NCBI RefSeq assembly: GCF_001595965.1
Contig: NZ_LOJI01000035.1
Span: forward strand, 71,770-135,769
Source: Polynucleobacter yangtzensis
Lineage (GTDB): Bacteria; Pseudomonadota; Gammaproteobacteria; Burkholderiales; Burkholderiaceae
DNA length: 64,000 bases
Direction: 5' to 3'
In this document: in pieces, positions 36,322-48,830 of the stretch
Layout: every line of letters begins with the position of its first letter
Position numbering within the stretch: position 1 is the first letter of the stretch
Notes under the pieces: model-generated
The model's input: only the letters and a program-made list of their open reading frames with translations
What the model was told of the DNA's origin: nothing
Databases searched by the model: none
Position numbers and translations under genes: made by a program

Positions 36322-36353
36322 AAAAAAAGGCGATCATCAGATCGCCTTTTTAT
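36322..36353. terminator. Bidirectional terminator between the SpeE-like gene and acnB
   Basis: GGCGATC-ATCA-GATCGCC forms a 7-bp GC-rich stem with a 4-base loop, flanked by seven A on the left and five T on the right, so it works for both converging genes. Confidence 0.92.
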
Positions 36354-36388
36354 ATTCGGCACTTCCGAAGAAGCGCTGAAATACCAAC

Positions 36389-38974
36389 TTATACAGTTAC
36401 TGTATCTGCAACATCGCTAAATGACTTAATCTTGTCAAAGTTCATGTAACGATAAACTTCACCAGATTTAGCATTCAAAGATTCAACTTGCTCGAAATAC
36501 TCTTGCGGCGTTGGTAAACGACCCAAGAGTGCTGCAACAGCAGAAAGCTCAGCAGAAGCCAGGTATACGCGAGTATCGATACCTAAACGATTCGGGAAGT
36601 TACGTGTTGATGTGGAGACTGCAGTAGAGCCTTTACGGATCTGTGCCTGGTTACCCATACAGAGTGAGCAGCCTGGAGTTTCCATGCGCGCACCTGTAGC
36701 ACCCAGAATGCCGTAATAGCCTTCTTCGGTCAGAATCATTTGGTCCATCTTGGTAGGAGGGGCTACCCACAAACGAGTAGGCATATCCTTTTTGCCTTGA
36801 AGAACTTGACCTGCTGCGCGGAAGTGTCCAATGTTAGTCATACAAGAGCCGATAAATACCTCATCAATTTTCTCGCCAGAAACTTCAGATAGGAATTTCA
36901 CATCATCAGGATCGTTAGGGCAGGCCAAGATTGGCTCTTTGATTTCGCTCATGTCGATTTCAATTACTTCAGCATAGTCAGCATTTGCATCGGCCTTGAG
37001 TAAATCCGGCTTGGCGATCCAAGCTTCCATTGCTTTAATGCGACGACCTAAAGTGCGCTTATCTTCGTAGCCATTTGCGATCATCCACTTCATCAATGTG
37101 ATGTTTGAACGCATGTACTCGATGATTGGCTCTTTGCTTAATTGAATAGCGCAACCAGCTGCAGAACGTTCAGCAGAAGCATCAGATAATTCAAATGCTT
37201 GTTCAACTTTCAAGTCAGGTAGGCCTTCAATTTCCAGGATGCGACCAGAGAAAACGTTCTTCTTATTCTGCTTTTCAACAGTTAACAAGCCTTTTTTGAT
37301 GGCATACAGAGGGATCGCATTAACCAAGTCACGCAATGTGATGCCGGGCTGCATTTTGCCTTTGAAGCGAACCAATACAGACTCAGGCATATCCAAAGGC
37401 ATAACGCCAGTAGCGGCAGCAAATGCCACCAGTCCTGAGCCGGCAGGGAAGGAGATACCAATTGGGAAGCGAGTATGGCTATCGCCACCGGTACCGCAAG
37501 TATCAGGCAAGAGCAAACGGTTTAACCAGCTGTGAATTACGCCATCACCTGGACGCAATGCAACGCCGCCGCGGTTAGTCATAAATGCTGGTAACTCATG
37601 GTGCGTACGAATGTCTACTGGTTTTGGATATGCGGATGTGTGACAGAAAGATTGCATTACCAAGTCTGCAGAGAATCCTAAGCAAGCCAAGTCTTTCAAT
37701 TCATCACGAGTCATTGGACCAGTAGTATCTTGTGAGCCTACTGTAGTCATGTGTGGCTCGCAGTATGTATCTGGGCGAACGCCTTGACCTTCTGGTAATC
37801 CACATGCACGGCCAACCATCTTCTGAGCCAAGCTGAAACCTTTTTTGTTATCAGGAGGGCTAACAGGAATACGGAATTCAGTAGAGGCTGGCAAACCAAG
37901 GGCTGCGCGTGCTTTAGCTGTAAGACCACGACCTACGATTAAAGGTATGCGTCCACCTGCGCGAACCTCATCCAGAATCACTGGTGACTTGAGTGAGAAA
38001 GAAGCAATTTCTTTACCGTTTTTAAAGGCTTTACCTTCATAAGGGCGGAGTTCAATCTCATCCCCCATATTCATATCAGAGACATTAAGCTCAATCGGTA
38101 ATGCGCCAGCATCTTCCATGGTGTTGAAGAAGATCGGTGCAATTTTTGTGCCTAAGCAAACACCACCAAAGCGTTTGTTTGGAACAAAAGGAATATCTAC
38201 ACCTGTCCACCACAACACAGAGTTAGTGGCAGATTTACGTGATGAGCCAGTACCAACAACGTCACCTACATAAGCAATTTGGTTGCCTTTTTTCTGCAAC
38301 TCAGCAATTTGTTTCATTGGACCACGAACACCAGTTTCATCCGGCTCAATACCTGGACGTGGGTTCTTCAACATCACTGTTGCATGCAAAGGAATATCGG
38401 GGCGGCTCCATGCATCAGGAGCAGGTGATAGATCATCAGTATTTGTTTCGCCAGTCACTTTAAATACAGTGAGCTTCATGCTTTCTGGAACGGCAGGACG
38501 GCTAGTAAACCATTCGGCATCAGCCCAGCTTTGCAATACTGACTTGGCATTAGCATTGCCTTTTTCCGCCAACTCTTGAACGTCATGGAAGTAGTCAAAC
38601 ATCAATAAAGTTTTCTTGAGTGCAGCAGCTGCAGCGGCGCCACATTCAGCATCACTTAATAACTCAACTAGCGGTTTAATGTTGTAGCCGCCTAGCATGG
38701 TACCCAACAATTCAGTAGCTTTGACTCGTGAAATTAAAGGAGATTTATCTGTTCCTTTAGCGATCGCATCTAAAAACTCAGCTTTTACTTTTGCAGCTTC
38801 GTCAACGCCAGCAGGAACGCGGTTTGTAATTAACTCTACAAGCTCAGCCTCTTTGCCGGCTGGTGGATTTTTTAGCAATTTAACCAATTCAGCAGTCTGA
38901 TCTTTGGTTAAAGGTAGTGCGGGGATGCCAAGGGCGGCACGTTCAGCAACTTGGGCTTTATAGGCTTCTAACAT
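36389..38974 (-). CDS. acnB: Aconitate hydratase B (also 2-methylisocitrate dehydratase)
   Basis: 861 residues with the AcnB domain order: HEAT-like N-terminal domain, swivel domain, then the cluster-binding core. [30 protein letters not shown] and [12 protein letters not shown] hold the substrate residues and the three cysteines of the 4Fe-4S cluster. It interconverts citrate and isocitrate in the TCA cycle. AGGAAAC precedes the ATG. Its upstream region contains two perfect palindromes that are candidate operators. Confidence 0.97.
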   Translation of the reverse strand: MLEAYKAQVAERAALGIPALPLTKDQTAELVKLLKNPPAGKEAELVELITNRVPAGVDEAAKVKAEFLDAIAKGTDKSPLISRVKATELLGTMLGGYNIKPLVELLSDAECGAAAAAALKKTLLMFDYFHDVQELAEKGNANAKSVLQSWADAEWFTSRPAVPESMKLTVFKVTGETNTDDLSPAPDAWSRPDIPLHATVMLKNPRPGIEPDETGVRGPMKQIAELQKKGNQIAYVGDVVGTGSSRKSATNSVLWWTGVDIPFVPNKRFGGVCLGTKIAPIFFNTMEDAGALPIELNVSDMNMGDEIELRPYEGKAFKNGKEIASFSLKSPVILDEVRAGGRIPLIVGRGLTAKARAALGLPASTEFRIPVSPPDNKKGFSLAQKMVGRACGLPEGQGVRPDTYCEPHMTTVGSQDTTGPMTRDELKDLACLGFSADLVMQSFCHTSAYPKPVDIRTHHELPAFMTNRGGVALRPGDGVIHSWLNRLLLPDTCGTGGDSHTRFPIGISFPAGSGLVAFAAATGVMPLDMPESVLVRFKGKMQPGITLRDLVNAIPLYAIKKGLLTVEKQNKKNVFSGRILEIEGLPDLKVEQAFELSDASAERSAAGCAIQLSKEPIIEYMRSNITLMKWMIANGYEDKRTLGRRIKAMEAWIAKPDLLKADANADYAEVIEIDMSEIKEPILACPNDPDDVKFLSEVSGEKIDEVFIGSCMTNIGHFRAAGQVLQGKKDMPTRLWVAPPTKMDQMILTEEGYYGILGATGARMETPGCSLCMGNQAQIRKGSTAVSTSTRNFPNRLGIDTRVYLASAELSAVAALLGRLPTPQEYFEQVESLNAKSGEVYRYMNFDKIKSFSDVADTVTV

Positions 38975-39058
38975 TGTGTTTCCTATGAGGTAAAAGTGGT
39001 CAATAGAAAGGCCAAAAGGGAATTCTCTCCCGATTAAGCTAATTATAGTTACTTATTT

Positions 39059-39076
39059 AAGTCTTATATAAGACTT
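39059..39076. promoter_or_regulatory. 18-bp perfect palindrome upstream of acnB
   Basis: AAGTCTTATATAAGACTT is its own reverse complement and lies about 85 bases before the acnB start. It has the form of a dimeric repressor site, and GntR/FadR-type regulators use sites of this general shape. No regulator gene is in the window. Confidence 0.55.
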
Positions 39077-39079
39077 TAA

Positions 39080-39095
39080 AGGGCAAATTTGCCCT
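39080..39095. promoter_or_regulatory. 16-bp perfect palindrome upstream of acnB
   Basis: AGGGCAAATTTGCCCT is self-complementary and begins 4 bases after the 18-bp palindrome. Read leftward it could also form a hairpin followed by TTTAAAG after the small membrane-protein gene, so operator and weak terminator are both possible. Confidence 0.45.
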
Positions 39096-39183
39096 GAAAA
39101 CGCTCAATCATTGAAAAAATAAGGGTTTTTCCGAAAAAAATCCTCTATTTCATGAGCTTGACGTGGGGTTATTCGACTCAGTC

Positions 39184-39411
39184 TCAAAGGACTTTCTCTT
39201 CCTTCATAGCCCAAACTAAGGCAACTACCCAGCCAATAAGAGACCAACCAAGGAACAGATTCAAGGCAAAGATGGCGCCAGAATTCGCTCTTTTCTTGTT
39301 AAATGCGATGGCAAAAGGTAAAAAATAGAAAAGGGAGAGGAAGGTAAGCAGTGCGGCGAATAGAAGGCGCATAGGATCTAAAAATGGGCTAATTTTTATA
39401 AGAAACCCCAT
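39184..39411 (-). CDS. Small membrane protein, superinfection-immunity (Imm) family
   Basis: 75 residues with two transmembrane segments. FYFLPFAIAFNKKRANSGAIFALNLFLGWSLIGWVVALVWA fits the pattern of the phage T4 Imm-like superinfection immunity family, which is common in bacterial chromosomes. Molecular role in bacteria is unknown. The Met at 39372 (RLLFAALLTFLS) is an alternative start that places the first membrane segment at the N-terminus. It stands alone between acnB and pyrG on the acnB strand. Confidence 0.75.
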   Translation of the reverse strand: MGFLIKISPFLDPMRLLFAALLTFLSLFYFLPFAIAFNKKRANSGAIFALNLFLGWSLIGWVVALVWAMKEEKVL

Positions 39412-39428
39412 ATTACAGATTTTCAGTT

Positions 39429-39458
39429 TTGTCCTGGGTGACCCTCTATCGTTATAAT
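39429..39458 (+). promoter_or_regulatory. Sigma-70-type promoter for pyrG
   Basis: TTGTCC, an 18-base spacer and a perfect TATAAT lie about 25 bases before the pyrG ATG. It probably drives pyrG-kdsA-eno-ftsB. Confidence 0.65.
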
Positions 39459-39480
39459 TACTTTTTCCAACAGAGCTTAA

Positions 39481-41145
<1,665 letters not shown>

Positions 41146-41154
41146 AGGAAAAAT

Positions 41155-42018
41155 ATGAGCACATTTAAGCTATGCGGCTATGACGTGGGTTTAGATCGTC
41201 GCTTCTTTTTAATTGCTGGTCCTTGTGTAATTGAGTCAGAGCAATCTGCTATTGATATTGCCGGCCAATTGAAAGAAATCACTGCCGCTTTAAAGATTCC
41301 ATTTATCTATAAATCTTCATTTGATAAAGCCAATCGCTCATCCGGTACATCTTTTCGCGGCTTGGGGATGGAAAAGGGCCTTGAGATATTGGCTAAGGTA
41401 AAGAAACAGGTTGGTGTATCTGTTCTGACGGATGTTCATGACATCAGCGAAATCGAAGCTGTTGCAAGTGTTGTAGATGTATTACAGACGCCAGCATTTC
41501 TTTGTAGGCAAACTGATTTCATTCGCGCCTGTGCTCAGAGTGGCAAGCCAGTGAATTTCAAAAAAGGGCAATTCCTCTCTCCGCATGAGATGTTGAATGT
41601 GATTGAAAAAGCTCGCGCTGCAGCATTAGAAAAAAACCTTCCAGACCAATTTATGGTTTGTGAACGTGGCGCATCTTTTGGATACAACAACCTCGTTTCT
41701 GATATGCGCAGCTTGGCAATTTTGCGCGAATCTAAGGCGCCAGTAGTTTTTGATGCAACGCATTCAGTTCAGTTGCCAGGCGGCCAAGGAAGCTCTAGTG
41801 GCGGTCAACGAGAATTCGTCCCAGTTCTAGCTCGCGCTGCGGTTGCTGTTGGTATCAGCGGGCTTTTTATGGAAACACATCCAGATCCTGCCAAGGCATT
41901 ATCTGACGGTCCCAATGCTGTGCCACTCGATCGCATGAATGAGTTACTTGCATCATTGGTCGCGCTTGATGACGTTGTTAAATCAACCGGAAATTTTTTA
42001 GAAGACAGCTTTAAGTAA
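41155..42018 (+). CDS. kdsA: 3-deoxy-8-phosphooctulonate synthase
   Basis: 287 residues, KDO-8-phosphate synthase of lipopolysaccharide synthesis. [29 protein letters not shown] and [12 protein letters not shown] are conserved phosphate- and PEP-binding stretches. It condenses arabinose 5-phosphate with PEP. AAGGAAAAAT precedes the ATG 9 bases after pyrG. Confirms a Gram-negative envelope. Confidence 0.96.
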   Translation: MSTFKLCGYDVGLDRRFFLIAGPCVIESEQSAIDIAGQLKEITAALKIPFIYKSSFDKANRSSGTSFRGLGMEKGLEILAKVKKQVGVSVLTDVHDISEIEAVASVVDVLQTPAFLCRQTDFIRACAQSGKPVNFKKGQFLSPHEMLNVIEKARAAALEKNLPDQFMVCERGASFGYNNLVSDMRSLAILRESKAPVVFDATHSVQLPGGQGSSSGGQREFVPVLARAAVAVGISGLFMETHPDPAKALSDGPNAVPLDRMNELLASLVALDDVVKSTGNFLEDSFK

Positions 42019-43356
<1,338 letters not shown>

Positions 43357-43374
43357 TCTTAAGTTCTAAAAGCG

Positions 43375-43680
43375 ATGCGTATTGTTATCTATTCCATGCT
43401 GGTATTGCTGATAGCAATCCAGTACCCGCTTTGGCTGGGTAAGGGTGGATGGCTCAAGGTATACGAGATGGAACGGCAAGTAGAGCTTCAAGAGGCTAAA
43501 AATAGCCTCTTGGCTCTGCGTAATGCCAAGTTAGCTGGCGATGTAAAAGATTTAAAGGATGGCACCCGCGCAATTGAAGAGCGTGCCCGTGTTGAGCATG
43601 GTCTCATTAAAGAAGGTGAGTTCTTTGTGCAAATTCTGCCAGCAGACAAATCAGCCGACACTAAGGCTACAAAACAGTAA
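43375..43680 (+). CDS. ftsB: Cell division protein FtsB
   Basis: 101 residues: short cytoplasmic N-terminus, one transmembrane helix (YSMLVLLIAIQYPLWLG), then a periplasmic coiled coil (MERQVELQEAKNSLLALRNAKL) ending with the typical DGTRAIEERARVEHGLIKEGEFFVQI. FtsB joins FtsL and FtsQ in the divisome. Its place directly after eno is the standard proteobacterial arrangement. Confidence 0.93.
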   Translation: MRIVIYSMLVLLIAIQYPLWLGKGGWLKVYEMERQVELQEAKNSLLALRNAKLAGDVKDLKDGTRAIEERARVEHGLIKEGEFFVQILPADKSADTKATKQ

Positions 43681-43693
43681 GTCGAAGTATTTC

Positions 43694-44659
43694 TCAGTGG
43701 CCGCTAGAAGGCGGTCTTGTGGCATCACTCAATAAATCCGTTTTAAATACCTGCAGACAATCAACTGCATCAAAGCGATAAGGCTTTGCGCAAAAATCAC
43801 ACACAGTTTCAACAGCGCCTTGTTCCTCAAGAATGCTCTGAACTTCTTCCTCACCAAGCATACGCAAGATATCTGCCACTTTACTGCGGGAGCATCTGCA
43901 TGAAAATCGTATAGGGCGGGCAGGGAAGCTGCGCACACCGTTTTCAGCAGACTCTTCCAAAAATAGACGTCTCAAAATAGTCTCTGGCGGAAGCGTTAAT
44001 AACTCTTCATTGGTAATTGTTTCACCAAGAGTTTGAATACGAGACCATCCTTCCGCGGCAACCTGTGGATCCAAGTGAGCATGCCCACCTGAGTTTGGTA
44101 GTCGCTGAAGTAGTAAGCCGCCAACCTGGGTATCGTTCGACGCAAGCCAAATCTTTGTATCCAACTGCTCAGAATTTTGCATGTAGAGGGCAATCGCTTC
44201 CGCAGCACTAGAAACTGGCTTTATGACCGCGCCTTGATGGTCTTGTAAGGCCACAATACCTTGATAGGGAGCTTGGCCAGGTTCACGATCGGAGGGGTCT
44301 AGAGTAATTACGAGTCTGCCACTCTGACTGACGTCCAAAAGTTCTGCCAGGCTTGCATCAGGCGCAATTTCGGAAGGATCTACAGACAATTTCACTGTAG
44401 CCCTCATGGATAAATCTGATTTACATTCAACTACCAAAAGCTGGATAGGGCCCTTGCTTTGGGCTTGAATAATGAGGGTGCCATCAAACTTAAGGCTGGC
44501 GCTTAACAAGGTGGCAGCACCCACGAAATCCCCCAGTATTCGACGGACAGCTGGCGGGTCATTACGGCGCTCTAAAACAGCCTGCCAAGCGCTACCAATA
44601 GAGACAATTTCTCCCCTAACTGGGGCGCCATCACACATAAATACAAGTAATTCATTCAT
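43694..44659 (-). CDS. hslO: Hsp33 redox-regulated chaperone
   Basis: 321 residues from the Met at 44659, where the family-like N-terminus (NELLVFMCDGAPVRGEIV) begins; the ORF-track GTG at 44704 adds an unconserved tail. The substrate-binding core includes LLSASLKFDGTLIIQAQSKGP, and the C-terminal redox switch has CRC and CDFC cysteine pairs that bind zinc when reduced. Hsp33 becomes an ATP-independent holdase on oxidative unfolding. It is divergent from gltX and convergent with ftsB. Confidence 0.93.
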   Translation of the reverse strand: MNELLVFMCDGAPVRGEIVSIGSAWQAVLERRNDPPAVRRILGDFVGAATLLSASLKFDGTLIIQAQSKGPIQLLVVECKSDLSMRATVKLSVDPSEIAPDASLAELLDVSQSGRLVITLDPSDREPGQAPYQGIVALQDHQGAVIKPVSSAAEAIALYMQNSEQLDTKIWLASNDTQVGGLLLQRLPNSGGHAHLDPQVAAEGWSRIQTLGETITNEELLTLPPETILRRLFLEESAENGVRSFPARPIRFSCRCSRSKVADILRMLGEEEVQSILEEQGAVETVCDFCAKPYRFDAVDCLQVFKTDLLSDATRPPSSGH

Positions 44660-44724
44660 AGGGCAAAGTATCCACTTTTTTTGGCATTTAGTCATATGAA
44701 GCACGACCTGAGATAATGTGATTT

Positions 44725-46122
44725 ATGCATATACGTACACGTTTCGCCCCTAGTCCCACGGGCTTCATTCATCTGGGAAATCTTCGTAGCGCGCTCTATC
44801 CATGGGCTTTTGCGCGCCACAATAAAGGAGACTTCATTCTTCGGATTGAAGACACAGACCTTGAGCGCTCCACTCAAGAGGCTGTAGATGTCATTATCGA
44901 AGGCATGGCCTGGTTAGGCCTGGATTTAGATGAGGGTCCGATTTATCAGATGCAGAGGATTGATCGGTATCGCGAAGTTGTAAAGCAGATGCTCGAATCT
45001 GGACTGGCTTACCCATGCTATATGAGCGAGGAAGAGCTTAACCAATTGCGCGACCAACAAATGGCTAATAAAGAAAAGCCTCGTTACAACGGTCTGTGGA
45101 GGCCTGAGCCTGGCAAAACATTGCCTCCTGTGCCAGAGGGTGTGAATCCTGTTATTCGTTTTAAAAATCCTATTGGCGGCTCAGTGATTTGGAATGATGC
45201 AGTTAAAGGTCAAATTGAGATTAGCAATGATGAGTTAGATGACTTAGTGATTGCAAGACCTGATGGAACGCCAACCTACAATTTCTGTGTTGTGATTGAT
45301 GACATGGATATGAAGATTACTCACGTTATTCGCGGCGATGATCACGTTAATAACACTCCTAGGCAGATCAATATTATGAAGGCGCTAGGTGGTACGCCGC
45401 CTGTTTACGCTCATTTGCCAACAGTTCTGAATGATTCAGGTGAGAAGATGAGCAAACGAAATGGTGCAATGAGTGTTCGCGATTACCAGAAAGCGGGCTA
45501 TTTACCCGAAGCTATCCTTAATTATTTAGCTCGCCTCGGATGGTCGCATGGCGATGCTGAAGTCTTCACTAAAGAGCAATTTGTTGGCTGGTTTGATTTA
45601 GAAAGTTTGGGACGCTCACCGGCGCAACATAACCCAGAAAAATTACTTTGGCTAAATCATCAATACATTCAGAATGCAGATCCTGAGAAATTGGCGGCAG
45701 CCACAAAACCTTTTGCTCATGACTTAGGTATCGATACTGAATCAGGGCCAGATTTTGTAAAAGTAGTGGGTTTACTAAAAGATCGCGCGAATACTTTGAT
45801 TGAAATTGCAGAGGGTGCAAAGCTGTTTTACTTGCCAGCTCCCGATTTAAGCGCAGATCAAATCAAAGAAAATATCTCTGAATCTGTAGTTCCAGCACTC
45901 AAAGATTTGGTAATTGCTATTTCATCGGCAGAGCCTACAAAAGAGGGGTATGCCGCTGCATTTAAGCAAGTTTTAGCACAGCATCAACTCAAAATGCCGG
46001 CCTTGGCAATGCCTGTTAGATACGCTTTATTTGCCACCACCCAAACCCCAGCAATTGATTCTGTGCTTGTCGTATTGGGTAAGGAAGAGGCTATCCAAAG
46101 GCTCTCCAAGGTCATCCAATAG
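44725..46122 (+). CDS. gltX: Glutamate-tRNA ligase
   Basis: 465 residues, class I synthetase. The HIGH-type motif is [20 protein letters not shown] and the KMSKR motif is [12 protein letters not shown]. The [12 protein letters not shown] variant differs from the more frequent HVGGARTAL. The C-terminal anticodon-binding domain is present. A tRNA-Glu gene lies 190 bases downstream. A GATAAT box 12 bases before the ATG may be the -10. Confidence 0.96.
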   Translation: MHIRTRFAPSPTGFIHLGNLRSALYPWAFARHNKGDFILRIEDTDLERSTQEAVDVIIEGMAWLGLDLDEGPIYQMQRIDRYREVVKQMLESGLAYPCYMSEEELNQLRDQQMANKEKPRYNGLWRPEPGKTLPPVPEGVNPVIRFKNPIGGSVIWNDAVKGQIEISNDELDDLVIARPDGTPTYNFCVVIDDMDMKITHVIRGDDHVNNTPRQINIMKALGGTPPVYAHLPTVLNDSGEKMSKRNGAMSVRDYQKAGYLPEAILNYLARLGWSHGDAEVFTKEQFVGWFDLESLGRSPAQHNPEKLLWLNHQYIQNADPEKLAAATKPFAHDLGIDTESGPDFVKVVGLLKDRANTLIEIAEGAKLFYLPAPDLSADQIKENISESVVPALKDLVIAISSAEPTKEGYAAAFKQVLAQHQLKMPALAMPVRYALFATTQTPAIDSVLVVLGKEEAIQRLSKVIQ

Positions 46123-46200
46123 AGAATTTGCGCACCTGCACAAAAATAGGATAAAATCTTGGATTGTTTTGAATGTCTTGTAGTTTTATTGCGAGATTTC

Positions 46201-46276
<76 letters not shown>

Positions 46277-46308
46277 AGCATTTAAAATAGTAGTTTGTTG
46301 TAGTCCAG

Positions 46309-46384
46309 GTCCCCATCGTCTAGAGGCCTAGGACATCACCCTTTCACGGTGAGTACGGGGGTTCGAATCCCCCTGGGGACGCCA
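46309..46384 (+). tRNA. tRNA-Glu (anticodon TTC)
   Basis: 76 bases, GTCCCCA...TGGGGAC acceptor with encoded GCCA, anticodon loop CTTTCAC in a CACC/GGTG stem, GGGGG-TTCGAAT-CCCCC T-arm. Lies downstream of gltX, whose product charges it. Confidence 0.97.
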
Positions 46385-46396
46385 GATTCTTCTGGC
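46381..46396 (+). other. Small hairpin joining the tRNA-Glu 3' end
   Basis: GCCAG-ATTCTT-CTGGC uses the GCCA end of tRNA-Glu as one arm. It may shape 3' processing of the tRNA cluster transcript; weak evidence. Confidence 0.25.
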
Positions 46397-46437
46397 AGCT
46401 GTAAAGATGTATGATGTTGAGTTACTCGATGTATTTT

Positions 46438-46514
46438 GGAGCGGTAGTTCAGTTGGTTAGAATATCGGCCTGTCACGCCGAGGGTCGCGGGTTCGAGTCC
46501 CGTCCGTTCCGCCA
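46438..46514 (+). tRNA. tRNA-Asp (anticodon GTC)
   Basis: 77 bases, GGAGCGG...CCGTTCC acceptor with encoded GCCA, anticodon loop CTGTCAC in a TCGGC/GCCGA stem, T-loop TTCGAGT. Last gene of the tRNA cluster, followed by a strong terminator. Confidence 0.97.
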
Positions 46515-46522
46515 AGACAATT

Positions 46523-46552
46523 AAAAAGCCCCCTTAATAGGGGGCTTTTTTT
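46523..46552 (+). terminator. Strong rho-independent terminator after the tRNA cluster
   Basis: A 12-bp stem AAAAAGCCCCCT / AGGGGGCTTTTT with a TAAT loop, extended by two more T. It ends the gltX/tRNA transcript. Confidence 0.93.
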
Positions 46553-46561
46553 ATTACTTCA

Positions 46562-46584
46562 ATTCTTTGAGTTAATCAAAGAAT
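46562..46584. other. Inverted repeat between terminator and the minus-strand gene
   Basis: ATTCTTTGA-GTTAA-TCAAAGAAT gives a 9-bp stem, 5-base loop, just past the stop codon of the minus-strand gene at 46597. No T-run follows on the minus strand, so it may stabilise that mRNA rather than end it. Confidence 0.4.
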
Positions 46585-46596
46585 GAAAGGTCGAGC

Positions 46597-47196
46597 TTAC
46601 TTCTTAGGGGTGGTAATGGAAGCAGCCATTGCATCAAAGTAAATCACTTTAACCTGTTCGCCAACCTGAACATCTGCCAATAGAGCAGGGTTCTTTACTG
46701 TAACGGTAGTAATTTTACCGCTTGGCCCCTTCACAGAAACCAATTTCTTCTCACGATTGACTTCAACAATATCGGCGATGATGGTTGTCTTGTTCGTAAT
46801 AGTTTCAGATGGTTTTTCAGTTGATTTAGATTTTGTTACTGTATTTGTCTCTGTCTTAGAGCGTATGCCATCGCTCTTGGTTTTAATCAACTCAATTGCA
46901 ACTGCTAACTCGTAGTTAACGTTAACGCGGTCACCTTTTTTGATCTGATCAAAATTCTTAATATCCGGACCGGCTACAAATTTAGACTCACCCTCTTTAT
47001 TTTTGAAGGTAATGGTACGTGTTTTCTTATCAATCTTAACAACTTCACCTTCATATAGCTGATAGACATTATCAGTAACAGCAGCATCGATTACAACTGG
47101 CTTAGCGGCACCAGTTGCGGATGGGGACTGGGCGTTAACTGCCGTTGTTCCTGCGAAAAACACAGCAAGCATCATGGCAATCGGAGCAAATTTCAT
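46597..47196 (-). CDS. Periplasmic protein with duplicated beta-rich module, unknown function
   Basis: 199 residues, not recognised. Signal peptide KFAPIAMMLAVFFAGTTAVNA with likely cleavage after it. The mature part has two similar modules: about 48-104 (GEVVKIDKKTRTITFKNKEG...IKKGDRVNVNYELAVAIEL) and about 139-194 (ADIVEVNREKKLVSVKGPSG...VQVGEQVKVIYFDAMAASI), joined by a Ser/Thr/Lys-rich linker. Each reads as five beta strands with a central V(G/K)(K/E)xDxVxVxY, similar in outline to small OB-like barrels. Stand-alone transcription, divergent from hyi. Function cannot be assigned. Confidence 0.75.
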   Translation of the reverse strand: MKFAPIAMMLAVFFAGTTAVNAQSPSATGAAKPVVIDAAVTDNVYQLYEGEVVKIDKKTRTITFKNKEGESKFVAGPDIKNFDQIKKGDRVNVNYELAVAIELIKTKSDGIRSKTETNTVTKSKSTEKPSETITNKTTIIADIVEVNREKKLVSVKGPSGKITTVTVKNPALLADVQVGEQVKVIYFDAMAASITTPKK

Positions 47197-47253
47197 ATTA
47201 GTTTTCCTTATTTAAATAACTACTAAATTCAATCTTAGCCTATTTGTAAGCCA

Positions 47254-47276
47254 ATGAGACCCATAAATGGGCTCAT
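47254..47276. other. Hairpin in the divergent intergenic region before hyi
   Basis: ATGAG-A-CCCAT / ATGGG-CTCAT forms a 10-bp stem with one bulged A and a minimal loop, between two divergent genes. It may be an operator dyad; nothing more can be said. Confidence 0.3.
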
Positions 47277-47350
47277 GCCTCTGCAAGACCAAGCCGCCTG
47301 AGGGTTTGTTAAGATCAACCAGTACGTTAATTCACTCTAAAGGATGTGAA

Positions 47351-48127
47351 ATGCCCCAGTTTGCAGCCAATCTGACCATGCTATTTAATGAGTATCCTTT
47401 TATTGAGCGCTTTGAGAAAGCCGCTAAATCGGGATTTCAGGCAGTGGAATTTCTTTTTCCTTATGCATACTCCCCAAATGAGATTCGCCAACAGCTAGAT
47501 CAAAATCATCTTCGCTTGGTTCTTCATAATCTGCCGGCAGGAGACTGGGATGCAGGGGAGCGTGGTATAGCTTGTTTGCCAGATCGTGTAGAGGAATTCC
47601 GGGCGAGCGTTACAAAGGCAATTGAATATGCAACAGTGCTTGGCGTAAACCAACTGAATTGTTTAGCGGGAAAAACTCCCGAAGGAATTGAGCCGGGATT
47701 ACTGCGAAAAACATTTATTGCAAACTTAAAATACGCTGCTGCGGAGCTTAAAAAATTCAATATTAGATTACTTATTGAGCCAATTAATAGTTTTGATATT
47801 CCCGGATTTTATTTATCAAAAACTGAGCAGGCATTAGATATCCTGAATGAAGTTGGTTCTGATAATTTATATATCCAATATGATATCTATCATGCGCAAC
47901 GCATGGAAGGTGAGCTGAGTAAAACGCTAGAGAAAAATCTTTCTAAGATTGCCCATATTCAGCTGGCTGATAATCCAGGTCGAAATGAGCCCGGTACAGG
48001 CGAAATAAATTTCGCATACTTATTTAAGTTGATCGATAGAATTGGCTATACAGGTTGGATAGGTTGCGAATACAAGCCAGCTAATCAGACCGAGTCAGGG
48101 CTGGGCTGGATCAAAGCACTCAATTAA
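47351..48127 (+). CDS. hyi: Hydroxypyruvate isomerase family protein (TIM barrel)
   Basis: 258 residues from the ATG at 47351, which has AAAGGA 8 bases before it; the ORF-track start at 47267 adds 28 unconserved residues. The AP-endonuclease-2-type TIM barrel starts PQFAANLTMLFNEYPF, as in Hyi/OtnI proteins. The catalytic glutamates are probably in LLIEPINSFDIPGFY and WIGCEYKPA, with a metal-site His in IYHAQRMEG and HIQLADNPGRNEPGTGEI. It interconverts hydroxypyruvate and tartronate semialdehyde, or a related keto-sugar acid. No glyoxylate-pathway partner is adjacent. Confidence 0.85.
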   Translation: MPQFAANLTMLFNEYPFIERFEKAAKSGFQAVEFLFPYAYSPNEIRQQLDQNHLRLVLHNLPAGDWDAGERGIACLPDRVEEFRASVTKAIEYATVLGVNQLNCLAGKTPEGIEPGLLRKTFIANLKYAAAELKKFNIRLLIEPINSFDIPGFYLSKTEQALDILNEVGSDNLYIQYDIYHAQRMEGELSKTLEKNLSKIAHIQLADNPGRNEPGTGEINFAYLFKLIDRIGYTGWIGCEYKPANQTESGLGWIKALN

Positions 48128-48160
48128 ATGAAATTAATCAATACACCCTAGGATTTACAT

Positions 48161-48748
48161 ATGTCTTCAACCTTAATCGTTTACCTTCACGGCTTTCGCT
48201 CTTCACCGCGCTCAAGTAAGGCTGTAATGACGGGCGACGCAATTAAATCCTTGTCTACTTCAGAATATCCCATTGAGTGGTATTGCCCTCAGCTTGTAGC
48301 TTCACCTAAGGTAAGCATGGATATGGTTAATTCGCACATTACAAGATCTCAACATGATCGTTTGGTGGTAATTGGCTCTTCTTTGGGTGGCTACTATGCA
48401 AATTACTTGGCAGAGAAGTATGGATGTAAGGCTGTCGCGCTGAATCCCGCCGTTAGAGCCCCCAGAGAGTTGGCAGCACATGTAGGCATGCTTACTTCTT
48501 ACGATACTGATGAGCCATACGATTTTCGGCCAGAATATATTGATGAATTAAAAGCCCTGCAGGTAGAGTCAATCACCGATCCTTCCCGCTATTTCTTAAT
48601 GGCAGCCAAAGGAGATGAGCTTCTTGATTGGCATGAGATGGTCGATTTTTATAAGGGTGCCGAGCAACTAGTGCTTGAGGGTAGTGACCATGGAATTGCA
48701 GATTACCCAGAACATTTACCAAAGGTATTGAAGTTCATAGCCAAATAG
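48161..48748 (+). CDS. yqiA: YqiA/UPF0227-family esterase
   Basis: 195-residue alpha/beta hydrolase. YLHGFRSSPRSSKA provides the oxyanion region, GSSLGGYYANYLAEKYG the nucleophilic serine, and GSDHGIADYPEHL the histidine. YqiA-type esterases cleave short-chain acyl esters; natural substrate unknown. Cytoplasmic, starting 33 bases after hyi. Confidence 0.88.
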   Translation: MSSTLIVYLHGFRSSPRSSKAVMTGDAIKSLSTSEYPIEWYCPQLVASPKVSMDMVNSHITRSQHDRLVVIGSSLGGYYANYLAEKYGCKAVALNPAVRAPRELAAHVGMLTSYDTDEPYDFRPEYIDELKALQVESITDPSRYFLMAAKGDELLDWHEMVDFYKGAEQLVLEGSDHGIADYPEHLPKVLKFIAK

Positions 48749-48830
48749 GTTTATTGATCGCAGCTATCTTCTTCTGTAAGATGATCCAAACGACCGCTAT
48801 CCACTCGATGCGGTCTAGAAAGGAGAGTTT

